From: Cupriavidus sp. P-10
GTDB lineage: Bacteria; Pseudomonadota; Gammaproteobacteria; Burkholderiales; Burkholderiaceae
Length of the DNA stretch: 64,000 bases
Assembly (NCBI RefSeq): GCF_003402535.2
Contig: NZ_AP025170.1
Coordinates: 992,001 to 1,056,000, forward strand
Direction of reading: 5' to 3'
Position 1 is the first letter of the stretch. Each line of letters opens with the position of its first letter. The translations under genes and the position numbers were made by a program. Below the pieces are notes generated by a model, which was not told the origin of the DNA, made no database searches, and worked only from the letters and a program-made list of their open reading frames with translations. Below, in pieces: positions 1 to 11,572 of this stretch.

Positions 1-387
1 TTCGGCCTGGCCTGCTGTGCCGTGGAAATGATGCATGCCGGCGCGGCGCGCTATGACCTGGACCGCTTCGGCGTGGTGTTCCGCCCGTCGCCGCGCCAGT
101 CGGACGTGATGATCGTGGCCGGCACGCTGTGCAACAAGATGGCCCCCGCGCTGCGCAAGGTCTACGACCAGATGGCGGAACCGCGCTGGGTGATCTCGAT
201 GGGCTCGTGCGCCAACGGCGGCGGCTACTACCACTATTCGTACTCGGTGGTGCGTGGTTGCGACCGGATCGTGCCGGTGGATATCTACGTGCCGGGCTGC
301 CCGCCGACGGCCGAAGCGCTGATCTACGGCGTGATCCAGCTGCAGAACAAGATCAAGCGTACCAACACCATCGCGCGCAAGGGCTGA
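1..387 (+). CDS. nuoB: NADH-quinone oxidoreductase subunit B (3' part)
   Basis: The gene is cut by the window start; the reading frame is open from base 1 and the last 128 codons are present. NuoB (PSST) carries Fe-S cluster N2, the last electron carrier before quinone, in the hydrophilic arm of complex I. The visible part has the paired cysteines near its start ([12 protein letters not shown]), a further Cys in the MGSCANGGG stretch, and the closing [11 protein letters not shown] motif, which together supply the N2 ligands known for the family. One base separates its stop from nuoC, so the two are probably translationally coupled. Identification is secure; only the N-terminus is missing. Confidence 0.97.
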   Translation, partial: FGLACCAVEMMHAGAARYDLDRFGVVFRPSPRQSDVMIVAGTLCNKMAPALRKVYDQMAEPRWVISMGSCANGGGYYHYSYSVVRGCDRIVPVDIYVPGCPPTAEALIYGVIQLQNKIKRTNTIARKG

Positions 388-388
388 A

Positions 389-988
389 ATGGCGAAGCTC
401 GACATCCTGAAGGCCGCGCTCGAGAAGGCTCTCGGCAAGCGCGTGCAGAAACTGATCGAGGCGACCGGCGAACTGACGCTGATCGTCAAGGCCGACGACT
501 ACCTGGAAGCCGCCCGCATCCTGCGCGACGATCCCTCGCTGCGCTTCGAGCAGCTGATCGACCTGTGCGGCGTGGACTATTCCGACTTCGGCGACGGCGC
601 CTGGGACGGCCCGCGCTTTGCCGCCGTGTCGCACCTGCTGTCGGTGACCCACAACTGGCGCGTGCGCCTGCGCGTGTTCGCCCCGGAGGACGATTTCCCG
701 GTGGTGGCCAGCCTGATCGACGTCTGGAACTCGGTGAACTGGTTCGAGCGCGAAGCGTTCGATTTCTACGGCATCGTGTTCGACGGCCACCCGGACCTGC
801 GCCGCATCCTGACCGACTACGGTTTCGTCGGCCATCCGTTCCGCAAGGATTTCCCGGTCTCCGGCTACGTCGAGATGCGCTACGACCCCGAACAGAAGCG
901 GGTCATCTACCAGCCGGTCACGATCGAGCCGCGCGAAGTCACGCCGCGCGTGATCCGCGAGGACAAGTACGGCGGTTTGGAGCACTGA
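389..988 (+). CDS. nuoC: NADH-quinone oxidoreductase subunit C
   Basis: A 199-aa protein matching the 30-kDa subunit family, a structural part of the peripheral arm that contacts NuoD. The family signature lies at about residues 118-156: [20 protein letters not shown], then the RRILTDYGF element. The gene is separate from nuoD, unlike the nuoCD fusion of enterobacteria, which fits a betaproteobacterium. It begins one base after the nuoB stop and ends 9 bp before nuoD. No membrane segment or cofactor motif is expected or seen. Confidence 0.97.
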   Translation: MAKLDILKAALEKALGKRVQKLIEATGELTLIVKADDYLEAARILRDDPSLRFEQLIDLCGVDYSDFGDGAWDGPRFAAVSHLLSVTHNWRVRLRVFAPEDDFPVVASLIDVWNSVNWFEREAFDFYGIVFDGHPDLRRILTDYGFVGHPFRKDFPVSGYVEMRYDPEQKRVIYQPVTIEPREVTPRVIREDKYGGLEH

Positions 989-997
989 GAACGCGCC

Positions 998-2251
998 ATG
1001 GCAGATATCAAGAATTACACCCTGAACTTCGGCCCGCAGCACCCGGCCGCGCACGGCGTGCTGCGCCTGGTGCTCGAGCTGGACGGCGAAGTCATCCAAC
1101 GCGCCGACCCGCATATCGGCCTGCTGCACCGTGCCACCGAAAAGCTGGCTGAACAGAAGTCCTGGATCCAGAACGTGCCCTACATGGACCGTCTCGACTA
1201 CGTGTCGATGATGTCCAACGAGCACGCCTACGTGATGGCGATCGAGCGCCTGCTGGGCCTGGAAGTGCCGGTCCGCGCGCAGTACATCCGCGTGATGTTC
1301 GACGAAATCACCCGCATCATGAACCACTTGATGTGGATCGGTGCGCACGCACTCGACGTGGGCGCGATGGCGGTGTTCCTGTACGCCTTCCGCGAGCGCG
1401 AAGACCTGTTCGACATGTACGAGGCGGTGTCGGGCGCGCGCATGCACGCGGCCTACTATCGGCCGGGCGGCGTCTACCGCGACCTGCCTGACACGATGCC
1501 GCAATATCGTGCCTCGAAGATCCACAACGAGCGTGCCATCAAGGTGATGAACGAAGCGCGTTCGGGCTCGCTGCTGGACTTCATCGAGGATTTCACCAAC
1601 CGTTTCCCGAAGTACGTCGACGAGTACGAGACGCTGCTGACCGACAACCGGATCTGGAAGCAGCGCCTCGTGGACATCGGCGTGGTCAGTCCGGAACGTG
1701 CGCTGCAGATGGGCTTTACCGGCCCGATGTTGCGTGGCTCGGGCATCGAGTGGGACCTGCGCAAGAAGCAGCCGTACGAGGTGTACGACAAGATGGACTT
1801 CGACGTGCCGGTGGGTGTGGGTGGCGACTGCTACGCGCGCTACCTGGTGCGCGTGGAAGAGATGCGCCAGTCCAACCGCATCATCAAGCAGTGCATCGAA
1901 TGGCTGCGCCGCAACCCGGGCCCGGTGATCACCGATAACCACAAGGTGGCGCCGCCCTCGCGCGTGGACATGAAGTCCAACATGGAAGAACTGATCCACC
2001 ACTTCAAGCTGTTCACCGAAGGCATCCACGTGCCCGAAGGCGAAGCGTACGCAGCGGTGGAACACCCGAAGGGCGAGTTCGGTATCTACGCGATCTCGGA
2101 CGGCGCGAACAAGCCGTACCGTCTGAAGATCCGTGCACCTGGCTTCCCGCACCTGGCCGCGCTGGACGAAATGGCCAAGGGACACATGATTGCTGACGCG
2201 GTAACGATCATCGGCACGCAAGACATCGTCTTCGGCGAGATCGACCGCTAA
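998..2251 (+). CDS. nuoD: NADH-quinone oxidoreductase subunit D
   Basis: A 417-aa homologue of the 49-kDa subunit, which with NuoB forms the quinone-binding cavity of complex I. The N-terminal [20 protein letters not shown] segment (about residues 11-30) and the conserved [12 protein letters not shown] stretch are diagnostic. The C-terminus ends in the family-typical [14 protein letters not shown]. The start ATG has a weak upstream purine stretch (GAGAACGCGCC). It is followed by an unusually long 178-bp gap before nuoE, although the genes otherwise read as one operon. Confidence 0.97.
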   Translation: MADIKNYTLNFGPQHPAAHGVLRLVLELDGEVIQRADPHIGLLHRATEKLAEQKSWIQNVPYMDRLDYVSMMSNEHAYVMAIERLLGLEVPVRAQYIRVMFDEITRIMNHLMWIGAHALDVGAMAVFLYAFREREDLFDMYEAVSGARMHAAYYRPGGVYRDLPDTMPQYRASKIHNERAIKVMNEARSGSLLDFIEDFTNRFPKYVDEYETLLTDNRIWKQRLVDIGVVSPERALQMGFTGPMLRGSGIEWDLRKKQPYEVYDKMDFDVPVGVGGDCYARYLVRVEEMRQSNRIIKQCIEWLRRNPGPVITDNHKVAPPSRVDMKSNMEELIHHFKLFTEGIHVPEGEAYAAVEHPKGEFGIYAISDGANKPYRLKIRAPGFPHLAALDEMAKGHMIADAVTIIGTQDIVFGEIDR

Positions 2252-2264
2252 TCACGGACCGCCG

Positions 2265-2313
2265 GCCCGGACGACGATCCGGGCGCTTTCCGAGGTGCTC
2301 CGCTGAGCGGAGC
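2265..2313 (+). other. Two stacked GC hairpins in the nuoD-nuoE gap
   Basis: Within the 178-bp nuoD-nuoE spacer there are two perfect inverted repeats. The first has a 6-bp stem (GCCCGG at 2265-2270 with CCGGGC at 2279-2284); the second has a 7-bp stem with a 3-nt loop (GCTCCGC TGA GCGGAGC, 2297-2313). Neither is followed by a real T-run, so efficient intrinsic termination is unlikely. RNA processing or stability control in the long nuo mRNA is a possible role but is inference. Confidence 0.5.
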
Positions 2314-2429
2314 GGCCCGGAAGACCCGCGGCGGACCGGCAAGGCCTAAGGCCCGCCGGCGGAACGGCAGCGACGGCTGCAAACCTGCGGATGTACGCCC
2401 AGTGGCGCTGCCTCCGCCGTTTTACTGCA

Positions 2430-2942
2430 ATGACCATGCTATCAGCAGAAGCTCTCAAGGAAATCGATCGCGCGATCGCGAAGTATCCGGCCGACCAGAA
2501 GCAGTCGGCCGTGATGGCGGCGCTTGCCGTGGCACAGGGCGAGGTGGGCTGGGTTTCCCCCGAAGTCATGCAGTTCGTCGCCAGCTACCTCGAGATGCCG
2601 CCCGTGTGGGTGGAAGAGGTGGCGACCTTCTACAACATGTACGACACCAAGCCGGTGGGCAAATTCAAGCTCGCCGTCTGCACCAACCTGCCGTGCGCGT
2701 TGTCGGGCGGCGAGCGGGCTGGCGAGTACCTGAAGCGCAAGCTCGGGATCGACTACAACGAGACCACCGCTGACGGCTGCTTCACCCTGAAAGAGGGCGA
2801 GTGCATGGGCGCTTGCGGCGACGCGCCGGTGATGATCGTCAACAACACCCGCATGTGCAGCTTCATGAGCGACGACAAGCTCGACGCGCTTGTCGATGAG
2901 CTCAAGAGCGAAGCCGCTGAAGCTGCAAAGGGGGGCAAGTAA
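2430..2942 (+). CDS. nuoE: NADH-quinone oxidoreductase subunit E
   Basis: The 24-kDa subunit, which holds the [2Fe-2S] cluster N1a beside the FMN site. Counting from the ATG at 2430 the protein has 170 residues and four cysteines at about 84, 89, 125 and 129; the 5- and 4-residue spacings are those of the thioredoxin-like family. The frame is open further upstream to 2391, but that segment does not resemble the family. A second ATG at 2436 (MLSAEALKE) is an equally plausible start. No strong Shine-Dalgarno sequence is visible. The stop is 1 bp before the nuoF start. Confidence 0.95.
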   Translation: MTMLSAEALKEIDRAIAKYPADQKQSAVMAALAVAQGEVGWVSPEVMQFVASYLEMPPVWVEEVATFYNMYDTKPVGKFKLAVCTNLPCALSGGERAGEYLKRKLGIDYNETTADGCFTLKEGECMGACGDAPVMIVNNTRMCSFMSDDKLDALVDELKSEAAEAAKGGK

Positions 2943-2943
2943 C

Positions 2944-4239
2944 ATGACCAGTCTGCACGACCGCCATATCCAGCCGCTGATCCTGGCCGGCCTGGACGGC
3001 AAGAATTGGCACCTGGAAGACTACGTCAAGCGTGGCGGCTACCAGCAACTGAAGCGCATCCTGACCGAGAAGATCCCGCCCGAGCAGGTGATCGCCGACG
3101 TCAAGGCGTCGGGCCTGCGTGGCCGCGGCGGCGCGGGTTTCCCGACCGGCCTGAAGTGGAGCTTCATGCCGCGTACGTTCCCGGGTCAGAAATACCTGGT
3201 CTGCAACACCGATGAAGGCGAGCCTGGCACGTTCAAGGACCGCGACATCATTCGCTTCAACCCGCACTCGCTGATCGAAGGCATGGCCATCGGCGCGTAT
3301 GCGATGGGCATCACCGTGGGCTACAACTACATCCACGGCGAGATCTGGAATGAGTACAAGATCTTCGAGGAAGCCCTCGAAGAGGCGCGTGCTGCCGGCT
3401 TCCTGGGCGACAACATCCTGGGCTCGGGCTTCAGCTTCCAGCTGCATGCGCACCACGGTTATGGCGCCTACATCTGCGGCGAGGAAACCGCGCTGCTCGA
3501 ATCGCTGGAAGGCAAGAAGGGCCAGCCGCGTTTCAAGCCGCCGTTCCCGGCCAGCTTTGGCCTGTACGGCAAGCCGACCACCATCAACAACACCGAGACG
3601 TTTGCCGCGGTGCCGTTCCTGCTGGCCATCGGTCCGGAGAATTACCTGAAGCTGGGCAAGCCGAACAACGGCGGCACCAAGATCTTCTCGATCTCGGGCG
3701 ACGTCGAGCGTCCCGGCAACTATGAGATCCCGCTGGGCACGCCGTTCGCCAAGCTGCTGGAACTGGCCGGCGGCATGCGTGGCGGCAAGCGCATCAAGGC
3801 GGTGATCCCGGGTGGCTCGTCGGCGCCGGTGGTGCCGGGCGACCTGATGATGGCGTCCGACATGGACTACGACTCGATTGCCAAGGCCGGCTCGATGCTG
3901 GGCTCGGGCGCGGTGATCGTGATGGACGAGACGCGCTGCATGGTCCGCTCGCTGCTGCGCCTGTCGTACTTCTATTTTGAGGAATCGTGCGGGCAGTGCA
4001 CGCCGTGCCGCGAAGGCACCGGCTGGCTCTACCGCATGGTCAATCGCATCGAACACGGAGAGGGGCGCCAGGAAGACCTGGACCTGCTCAACAACGTCGC
4101 GGAAAACATCATGGGCCGCACCATCTGCGCGCTCGGCGATGCCGCGGCGATGCCGGTCCGCGGCATGCTCAAGCACTACTGGAAAGAGTTCGAGTATCAC
4201 GTCGAACACAAGCAGTGCATGGTTCCGGCCTACATCTAA
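2944..4239 (+). CDS. nuoF: NADH-quinone oxidoreductase subunit F
   Basis: The 51-kDa, NADH-oxidising subunit, 431 aa from the ATG at 2944 ([12 protein letters not shown]). It binds NADH and FMN and cluster N3. The glycine-rich [15 protein letters not shown] motif begins at about residue 60. The N3 ligands are the [11 protein letters not shown] cysteines (about 349, 352, 355) and a Cys near 395 in RTICALGD. The open frame reaches back to 2890 inside nuoE, but an AAGGGGGG stretch (2930-2937) immediately upstream makes the 2944 ATG the better start. Confidence 0.97.
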   Translation: MTSLHDRHIQPLILAGLDGKNWHLEDYVKRGGYQQLKRILTEKIPPEQVIADVKASGLRGRGGAGFPTGLKWSFMPRTFPGQKYLVCNTDEGEPGTFKDRDIIRFNPHSLIEGMAIGAYAMGITVGYNYIHGEIWNEYKIFEEALEEARAAGFLGDNILGSGFSFQLHAHHGYGAYICGEETALLESLEGKKGQPRFKPPFPASFGLYGKPTTINNTETFAAVPFLLAIGPENYLKLGKPNNGGTKIFSISGDVERPGNYEIPLGTPFAKLLELAGGMRGGKRIKAVIPGGSSAPVVPGDLMMASDMDYDSIAKAGSMLGSGAVIVMDETRCMVRSLLRLSYFYFEESCGQCTPCREGTGWLYRMVNRIEHGEGRQEDLDLLNNVAENIMGRTICALGDAAAMPVRGMLKHYWKEFEYHVEHKQCMVPAYI

Positions 4240-4251
4240 GCGTGGCAGAAC

Positions 4252-6618
4252 ATGGTTGAACTAGAGATCGACGGCAAGAAGGTTGAGGTTGCTGAGGGCA
4301 GCCTGGTGATGGAAGCGGCCCGCAAGCTGGGCACCTACATCCCGCACTTCTGCTACCACCGCAAACTGTCCATCGCGGCCAACTGCCGCATGTGCCTGGT
4401 CGAGGTCGAGAAGGCCCCGAAGGCGCTGCCTGCCTGCGCCACGCCGGTAACCCCCGGCATGAAGGTCTTCACCAATTCGGAGAAGGCAGTCAAGGCGCAG
4501 AAGTCCGTGATGGAATTCCTGCTGATCAACCACCCGCTGGATTGCCCGATCTGCGATCAGGGCGGCGAGTGCCAGCTGCAGGATCTGGCCGTGGGCTACG
4601 GTGCCTCGGAGTCGCGCTACAAGGAAGAGAAGCGCGTGGTGTTCCACAAGAACGTGGGCCCGCTGATCTCCATGGAGGAGATGACCCGCTGCATCCACTG
4701 CACCCGCTGCGTGCGCTTTGGCCAGGAAGTGGCCGGCGTGATGGAGCTGGGCATGCTCAACCGCGGCGAGCACTCGGAAATCACCACCTTCGTCGGCAAG
4801 ACCGTTGACTCGGAACTGTCGGGCAACATGATCGACCTGTGCCCGGTCGGCGCGCTGACCAGCAAGCCGTTCCGCTACTCGGCCCGTACCTGGGAACTGG
4901 CCCGCCGCAAGTCGGTGTCGCCGCACGATGGCCTTGGCGCGAACCTGGTGGTGCAGACCAAGAACCAGCGCGTGATGCGCGTGCTGCCGCTGGAAAACGA
5001 AGACATCAACGAGTGCTGGATCTCCGACAAGGACCGCTTCTCGTATGAAGGCCTGAACAGTGCCGACCGCCTGACCCGCCCGCTGCTCAAGCAGGGCGGC
5101 GAGTGGATGGAAACCGACTGGCAGACCGCGCTGGAATACGTGGCCAACGGCCTGGCCGGCATCAAGCGCGAGCATGGCGCCGACCAGATCGCCGCGCTGG
5201 CCAGCCCGCACAGCACGCTGGAAGAGCTGTTCCTGCTGGGCAAGCTGGTGCGCGGCCTCGGCAGCGATAACGTCGACTTCCGCCTGCGCCAGTCCGACTT
5301 CTCGGCCGCGCTGAAGGGCGCGCCGTGGCTCGGCCTGCCGGTGGCTGACGTCACCGCGCTGCAACGCGTGCTGGTGATCGGCTCGTCGCTGCGCAAGGAT
5401 CATCCGCTGCTGGCCTCGCGCCTGCGCCAGGCAACCAAGAAGGGTGCCCGCGTGACCGTGCTGGGCGCTGGTGGCGAAGACCTGCTGATGCCGGCGACCC
5501 GCATCGACGTGGCACCGTCCGGCTGGACCGCCGCGCTTGCCGGCGTGGCCCGTGCCGTTGCCGCCGCCAAGGGCGTCGCCGCCCCGGCCGGCACCGATGG
5601 TTTCGATGGCGGCGACGTCGCCGCCAAGGCGGCAGAAGCGCTGCTGCAAGGCGAGCGCCGTGCCGTGTTCCTCGGCAACGAGGCCGTGCGCCATCCGCAA
5701 TTCTCGGCGCTGCACGCGCTGGCACAGTGGATTGCCACCGAGACCGGTGCGACGCTGGGCTTCCTGACCGAAGCCGCCAACACCGTCGGCGGCTACATCG
5801 CCGGCGCGCTGCCAAAGCAAGGCGGCGCCAATGCGCAGGCGATGCTGGACACGCCGCGCAAGGCCTACATCCTGCTGAACACCGAGCCGGAATTCGATAC
5901 CGCCGATCCGGGCAAGGCACTGGCCGCGCTGTCGCAGGCCAACACCGTGGTGGTGCTGTCGCCGTTCCGTTCGGAAGCGGCCATGCAGTACGCCGACGTG
6001 ATCCTGCCGGTGACGCCGTTCACCGAAACCTCCGGCACGTTCGTCAACTGCGAAGGCAAGGCACAGAGTTTCAATGGCGTGGTCCGCGCCCTGGGCGAGT
6101 CGCGCCCGGGCTGGAAGGTGCTGCGCGTGCTGGGCAACCTGCTGGACGTCGCCGGCTTCGACTACGAAACCGCCGAATCGGTCCGTGCCGAAGTGCTGTC
6201 GGCTCCGGTCGAGGCTCAGCTGAACAATGCCACTGACGCGTCGATCAGCGTGGCCGCCGCTGCCGCCAACGGCATCGAACGCATCGCCGACGTGCCTATC
6301 TACCACGCCGACCCGATCGTGCGCCGCGCAGACTCGCTGCAGCTGACCGCCGCCGCGCGCCGCGCCATGCAGATCGCGCTGCCGGCCGACCTGTTTGCCC
6401 GCCTGGGCATCCAGTCGGGCGACCCGGTCCGCGTCACGCAAGGGCAGGGCAGCGTGGTGCTGCCGGCCGTGCTCGAAGCCACGCTGCCGGCCAACACCGT
6501 GCGCGTGCCCGCGGCAACGCCGGCGGCCATGGGCCTGGGCGGCATGTTCGGTACGGTCACCGTAGAGAAGGCCATCGACCTGGCACCGGCAACCACCGGC
6601 GCCGTGGCCACGGCGTAA
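4252..6618 (+). CDS. nuoG: NADH-quinone oxidoreductase subunit G
   Basis: A 788-aa Fe-S protein, the 75-kDa subunit, which carries electrons from NuoF toward NuoB. The N-terminus is a ferredoxin-like [2Fe-2S] domain (CYHRKLSIAANCRMCLVEVE and the following PACATPV). Next come the HPLDCPICDQGGECQLQD and CIHCTRCVRFGQEVAGV cluster-binding segments in the first 160 residues. The remainder is a molybdopterin-oxidoreductase-like fold without evident catalytic function. The Ala-rich C-terminal third is typical of proteobacterial NuoG. It begins 12 bp after nuoF. Confidence 0.96.
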   Translation: MVELEIDGKKVEVAEGSLVMEAARKLGTYIPHFCYHRKLSIAANCRMCLVEVEKAPKALPACATPVTPGMKVFTNSEKAVKAQKSVMEFLLINHPLDCPICDQGGECQLQDLAVGYGASESRYKEEKRVVFHKNVGPLISMEEMTRCIHCTRCVRFGQEVAGVMELGMLNRGEHSEITTFVGKTVDSELSGNMIDLCPVGALTSKPFRYSARTWELARRKSVSPHDGLGANLVVQTKNQRVMRVLPLENEDINECWISDKDRFSYEGLNSADRLTRPLLKQGGEWMETDWQTALEYVANGLAGIKREHGADQIAALASPHSTLEELFLLGKLVRGLGSDNVDFRLRQSDFSAALKGAPWLGLPVADVTALQRVLVIGSSLRKDHPLLASRLRQATKKGARVTVLGAGGEDLLMPATRIDVAPSGWTAALAGVARAVAAAKGVAAPAGTDGFDGGDVAAKAAEALLQGERRAVFLGNEAVRHPQFSALHALAQWIATETGATLGFLTEAANTVGGYIAGALPKQGGANAQAMLDTPRKAYILLNTEPEFDTADPGKALAALSQANTVVVLSPFRSEAAMQYADVILPVTPFTETSGTFVNCEGKAQSFNGVVRALGESRPGWKVLRVLGNLLDVAGFDYETAESVRAEVLSAPVEAQLNNATDASISVAAAAANGIERIADVPIYHADPIVRRADSLQLTAAARRAMQIALPADLFARLGIQSGDPVRVTQGQGSVVLPAVLEATLPANTVRVPAATPAAMGLGGMFGTVTVEKAIDLAPATTGAVATA

Positions 6619-6639
6619 GAACAAGAGCGAGAAGAAGAC

Positions 6640-7704
6640 ATGATTGACTGGATTACCTCGCAAGGGCAGGGCGTGCTGGGCGCGTACTGGACGCCGCTGT
6701 GGATCCTGATCCGCGCCGTGCTGATCGTGGTGCCCCTGCTGCTGTGCGTGGCTTACCTGATCCTGTGGGAGCGCAAGCTGATCGGCTGGATGCACGTCCG
6801 TCTCGGCCCGAACCGCGTGGGCCCGCTCGGCCTGCTGCAGCCGATCGCCGACGTGCTGAAGCTGCTGCTCAAAGAAGTCATGATGCCGACGCAGGTCAGC
6901 CGCGGCATGTACCTGATCGCGCCGCTGATGGTGCTGATGCCTGCCGTCGCGGTCTGGGCCGTGATCCCGTTCCAGGCCGAAGTGGTGATGGCGGACGTCA
7001 ACGCCGGCCTGCTGTACGTGATGGCGATCAGCTCGGTCGGCGTCTACGGCGTGATCCTGGCCGGCTGGGCCTCGAACTCCAAGTACGCCTTTATCGGTGC
7101 CATGCGTGCCGCGGCACAGATGGTGTCGTACGAAATCGCCATGGGCTTCGCGCTGGTGACGGTGCTGATGGTTGCCGGCAGCCTGAACCTGTCGGCTATC
7201 GTCAACGGCCAGAACACCGGCTACTTCGCCGACATGGGCATCAACATCCTGTCGTGGAACTGGTTGCCGCTGCTGCCGATGTTCGGCGTGTACTTCATCT
7301 CGGGCGTGGCCGAAACCAACCGCCACCCGTTCGATGTGGTGGAAGGCGAGTCGGAAATCGTGGCCGGCCACATGATCGAGTATTCGGGCATGGGCTTCGC
7401 GCTGTTCTTCCTGGCCGAGTACATCAACATGATCATCATCTCGGCAATGACCGCGCTGATGTTCCTGGGCGGCTGGGCGCCTCCGTTCTCGAGCGTGATC
7501 ACCAACGCAGTCCCCGGCTTCTTCTGGCTGCTGATCAAGGTTTTCCTGCTGCTGTCGGTCTTTATCTGGATCCGTGCCTCGTTCCCGCGCTACCGCTATG
7601 ACCAGATCATGCGCCTGGGCTGGAAGGTGTTCATTCCGCTGACCGTGGCGTGGCTGATCATCGTGGCGATCTGGATCAAGTCGCCGTGGAACATCTGGCC
7701 CTGA
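6640..7704 (+). CDS. nuoH: NADH-quinone oxidoreductase subunit H
   Basis: A 354-aa polytopic membrane subunit (ND1 homologue), with about eight predicted helices, that forms the quinone channel and joins the two arms. Conserved elements include the first cytoplasmic loop [19 protein letters not shown], the [20 protein letters not shown] stretch, and the acidic [15 protein letters not shown] loop near the quinone site. The ATG follows an AAGAGCGAGAAGAAGA purine stretch that can serve as a ribosome site. Confidence 0.97.
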   Translation: MIDWITSQGQGVLGAYWTPLWILIRAVLIVVPLLLCVAYLILWERKLIGWMHVRLGPNRVGPLGLLQPIADVLKLLLKEVMMPTQVSRGMYLIAPLMVLMPAVAVWAVIPFQAEVVMADVNAGLLYVMAISSVGVYGVILAGWASNSKYAFIGAMRAAAQMVSYEIAMGFALVTVLMVAGSLNLSAIVNGQNTGYFADMGINILSWNWLPLLPMFGVYFISGVAETNRHPFDVVEGESEIVAGHMIEYSGMGFALFFLAEYINMIIISAMTALMFLGGWAPPFSSVITNAVPGFFWLLIKVFLLLSVFIWIRASFPRYRYDQIMRLGWKVFIPLTVAWLIIVAIWIKSPWNIWP

Positions 7705-7716
7705 ACAGCCAAACGA

Positions 7717-7740
7717 CGGTGCGCGCCGAAGCGCGCACCG
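7717..7740 (+). other. Intercistronic hairpin, nuoH-nuoI
   Basis: A perfect 10-bp inverted repeat (CGGTGCGCGC at 7717-7726 and GCGCGCACCG at 7731-7740) closes on a CGAA tetraloop 12 bp after the nuoH stop. There is no T-run, so it is unlikely to terminate transcription. It sits at the switch from a membrane-subunit gene to an Fe-S-subunit gene and could set mRNA half-life; this role is inference. Confidence 0.55.
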
Positions 7741-7766
7741 CGTGGAAATACTAGGAAGCAATCGTC

Positions 7767-8258
7767 ATGCTGCTCGCCATCAAGGACTTCTTCAACAGCC
7801 TGCTCCTGAAGGAACTCTTCAAGGGCATGGCGCTGACCGGCCGCTATCTCTTCGCGCGCAAGGTCACCGTCCAGTTCCCGGAAGAGAAAACGCCGATCTC
7901 GCCGCGCTTCCGTGGCCTGCATGCGCTGCGCCGCTATCCGAACGGCGAAGAGCGCTGCATTGCCTGCAAGCTGTGCGAAGCGGTTTGCCCGGCACTGGCA
8001 ATCACCATCGAGTCGGACGTGCGCAACGACGGCACGCGCCGTACCACCCGCTACGACATCGACCTCACCAAGTGCATCTTCTGCGGTTTCTGCGAAGAGG
8101 CCTGCCCGGTCGATGCCATCGTGGAAACGCAGATCCTGGAGTACCACGGCGAGAAGCGCGGCGACCTGTACTTCACCAAGGACATGCTGCTGGCAGTGGG
8201 CGACCGCTACGAGCCGCAGATCGCGGCGGCCAAGGCTGCCGACGCCAAGTATCGCTGA
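7767..8258 (+). CDS. nuoI: NADH-quinone oxidoreductase subunit I
   Basis: A 163-aa ferredoxin-like subunit (TYKY) carrying the two [4Fe-4S] clusters N6a and N6b between NuoG and NuoB. Two classical CxxCxxCxxxCP motifs are visible: [12 protein letters not shown] (first Cys about residue 64) and [12 protein letters not shown] (first Cys about 103). The N-terminal amphipathic segment ([20 protein letters not shown]) is typical and anchors the protein to NuoH. An AGGAAG sequence just upstream supports the ATG at 7767. Confidence 0.97.
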   Translation: MLLAIKDFFNSLLLKELFKGMALTGRYLFARKVTVQFPEEKTPISPRFRGLHALRRYPNGEERCIACKLCEAVCPALAITIESDVRNDGTRRTTRYDIDLTKCIFCGFCEEACPVDAIVETQILEYHGEKRGDLYFTKDMLLAVGDRYEPQIAAAKAADAKYR

Positions 8259-8316
8259 CCGGCGCATGCGCCACACGGCAGGGCGGCCACCAGTACCAGA
8301 CCTGGCTGCTTCTGCC

Positions 8317-8334
8317 ACCGAATTTGAATTCGGT
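8317..8334. promoter_or_regulatory. 18-bp perfect palindrome in the nuoI-nuoJ gap
   Basis: ACCGAATTTGAATTCGGT is a perfect 8-bp inverted repeat around TG. It lies in the 174-bp spacer between nuoI and nuoJ and is AT-rich against its surroundings. It could be a protein-binding site or an internal hairpin; no matching regulator is evident in the window. Confidence 0.4.
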
Positions 8335-8432
8335 CCCTTCAATGTGAGGGGCCAAAGCAAGGATGCCGCAGGAGCGGGCCACCCGAAGGGGAGGCTTGTG
8401 CCGGACGGCCCTGAGAGGATCCGATAGGAACC

Positions 8433-9077
8433 ATGGAACTCACGACCACCATCTTCTATGTCTTTGCGCTGGTGCTGGTGCTCTCCGCACTGAAAGTCAT
8501 CACTGCGAAGAACCCGGTGCATTCCGCACTGTTCCTCGTGCTGTCGTTCTTCACGGCCGCCGCGATCTGGATGCTGCTCAAGGCGGAATTCCTCGCCATC
8601 CTGCTGGTGCTGGTCTATGTCGGCGCGGTGATGGTGCTGTTCCTGTTCGTGGTGATGATGATCGATATCGATATCGAGCACCTGCGCCGCGACTTCTGGA
8701 CCTACGTGCCGATGGCCTCGGTGGTGGGCGCGCTGATCATCGCCGAAATGGCGATCGTGCTGGTGCGCAGCTTCATCGGCACCACCACGCCGGTGGTCGC
8801 CAGCGGTTCGCAGGAGCCGGGCTACTCGAACACCGCCGCGCTCGGCAAGCTGATCTACACCGACTACATCTACGCCTTCGAAGTGGCCGGCATCATCCTG
8901 CTGGTGGCTATCATCGCCGCCGTGGCGCTGACCCTGCGCCGCCGCAAGGACACCAAGGCCCAGGACGTGTCGGCGCAGCTGCGTACCCGCCGCGACGAGC
9001 GCGTGCGCCTGGTGCCGATGCAGGCCGAAGTCCAGAACCCGCAGACGGAAGCCGCGGCTACCGCCAATAAGAACTAA
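8433..9077 (+). CDS. nuoJ: NADH-quinone oxidoreductase subunit J
   Basis: A 214-aa membrane subunit (ND6 homologue) with five predicted helices in the first 170 residues and a charged C-terminal tail. The hallmark [15 protein letters not shown] and [17 protein letters not shown] segments, the latter with the pi-bulge region coupled to proton pumping, are both present. The start at 8433 follows GGATCCGATAGGAACC, which contains an AGGA ribosome site. The tail (about residues 170-214) is Arg/Lys-rich and poorly conserved in the family. Confidence 0.96.
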   Translation: MELTTTIFYVFALVLVLSALKVITAKNPVHSALFLVLSFFTAAAIWMLLKAEFLAILLVLVYVGAVMVLFLFVVMMIDIDIEHLRRDFWTYVPMASVVGALIIAEMAIVLVRSFIGTTTPVVASGSQEPGYSNTAALGKLIYTDYIYAFEVAGIILLVAIIAAVALTLRRRKDTKAQDVSAQLRTRRDERVRLVPMQAEVQNPQTEAAATANKN

Positions 9078-9093
9078 AGCCCGGAGAAACGCT

Positions 9094-9399
9094 GTGCTCT
9101 CTCTCGCCCACTTCCTCGTGCTCGGTGCGATCCTGTTTGCGATCAGCATCGTCGGCATCTTCCTGAACCGCAAGAACGTGATCGTGCTGCTGATGGCGAT
9201 CGAACTGATGCTGCTTGCGGTGAACATCAACTTTGTCGCCTTCTCGCATTACCTGGGCGACCTGGCTGGTCAGGTTTTCGTTTTCTTCATCCTTACTGTG
9301 GCCGCCGCCGAGTCGGCAATCGGTCTGGCAATCCTGGTCGTGCTGTTCCGCAACCTGGATACGATCAACGTGGACGACATGGACACCCTGAAGTACTGA
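9094..9399 (+). CDS. nuoK: NADH-quinone oxidoreductase subunit K
   Basis: A 101-aa, three-helix subunit (ND4L homologue). It starts with GTG, preceded by CCGGAGAAAC, a good ribosome site 7-8 bases upstream. The two conserved intramembrane glutamates of the proton channel lie in the helices [16 protein letters not shown] and [13 protein letters not shown]. The length is exactly typical. Confidence 0.97.
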   Translation: MLSLAHFLVLGAILFAISIVGIFLNRKNVIVLLMAIELMLLAVNINFVAFSHYLGDLAGQVFVFFILTVAAAESAIGLAILVVLFRNLDTINVDDMDTLKY

Positions 9400-9457
9400 T
9401 CCGTGCCGCACTACGCAGATACCCAAGACTCACCGACCGCACACCACTAAGCGTCCT

Positions 9458-11545
<2,088 letters not shown>

Positions 11546-11572
11546 TAGGCACCAAGTAAGGAAAACATAGAA

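Noticed and set aside
353..2221. Long open frame (622 codons) on the minus strand across nuoC and nuoD
   Set aside because: It is a shadow of high-GC codon bias opposite genes with clear homology; composition is dominated by His, Arg, Val and Asp and it matches no family.
4261..7761. 1166-codon minus-strand frame opposite nuoG and nuoH
   Set aside because: Antisense shadow with biased composition; nuoG and nuoH fill the same DNA with conserved motifs.
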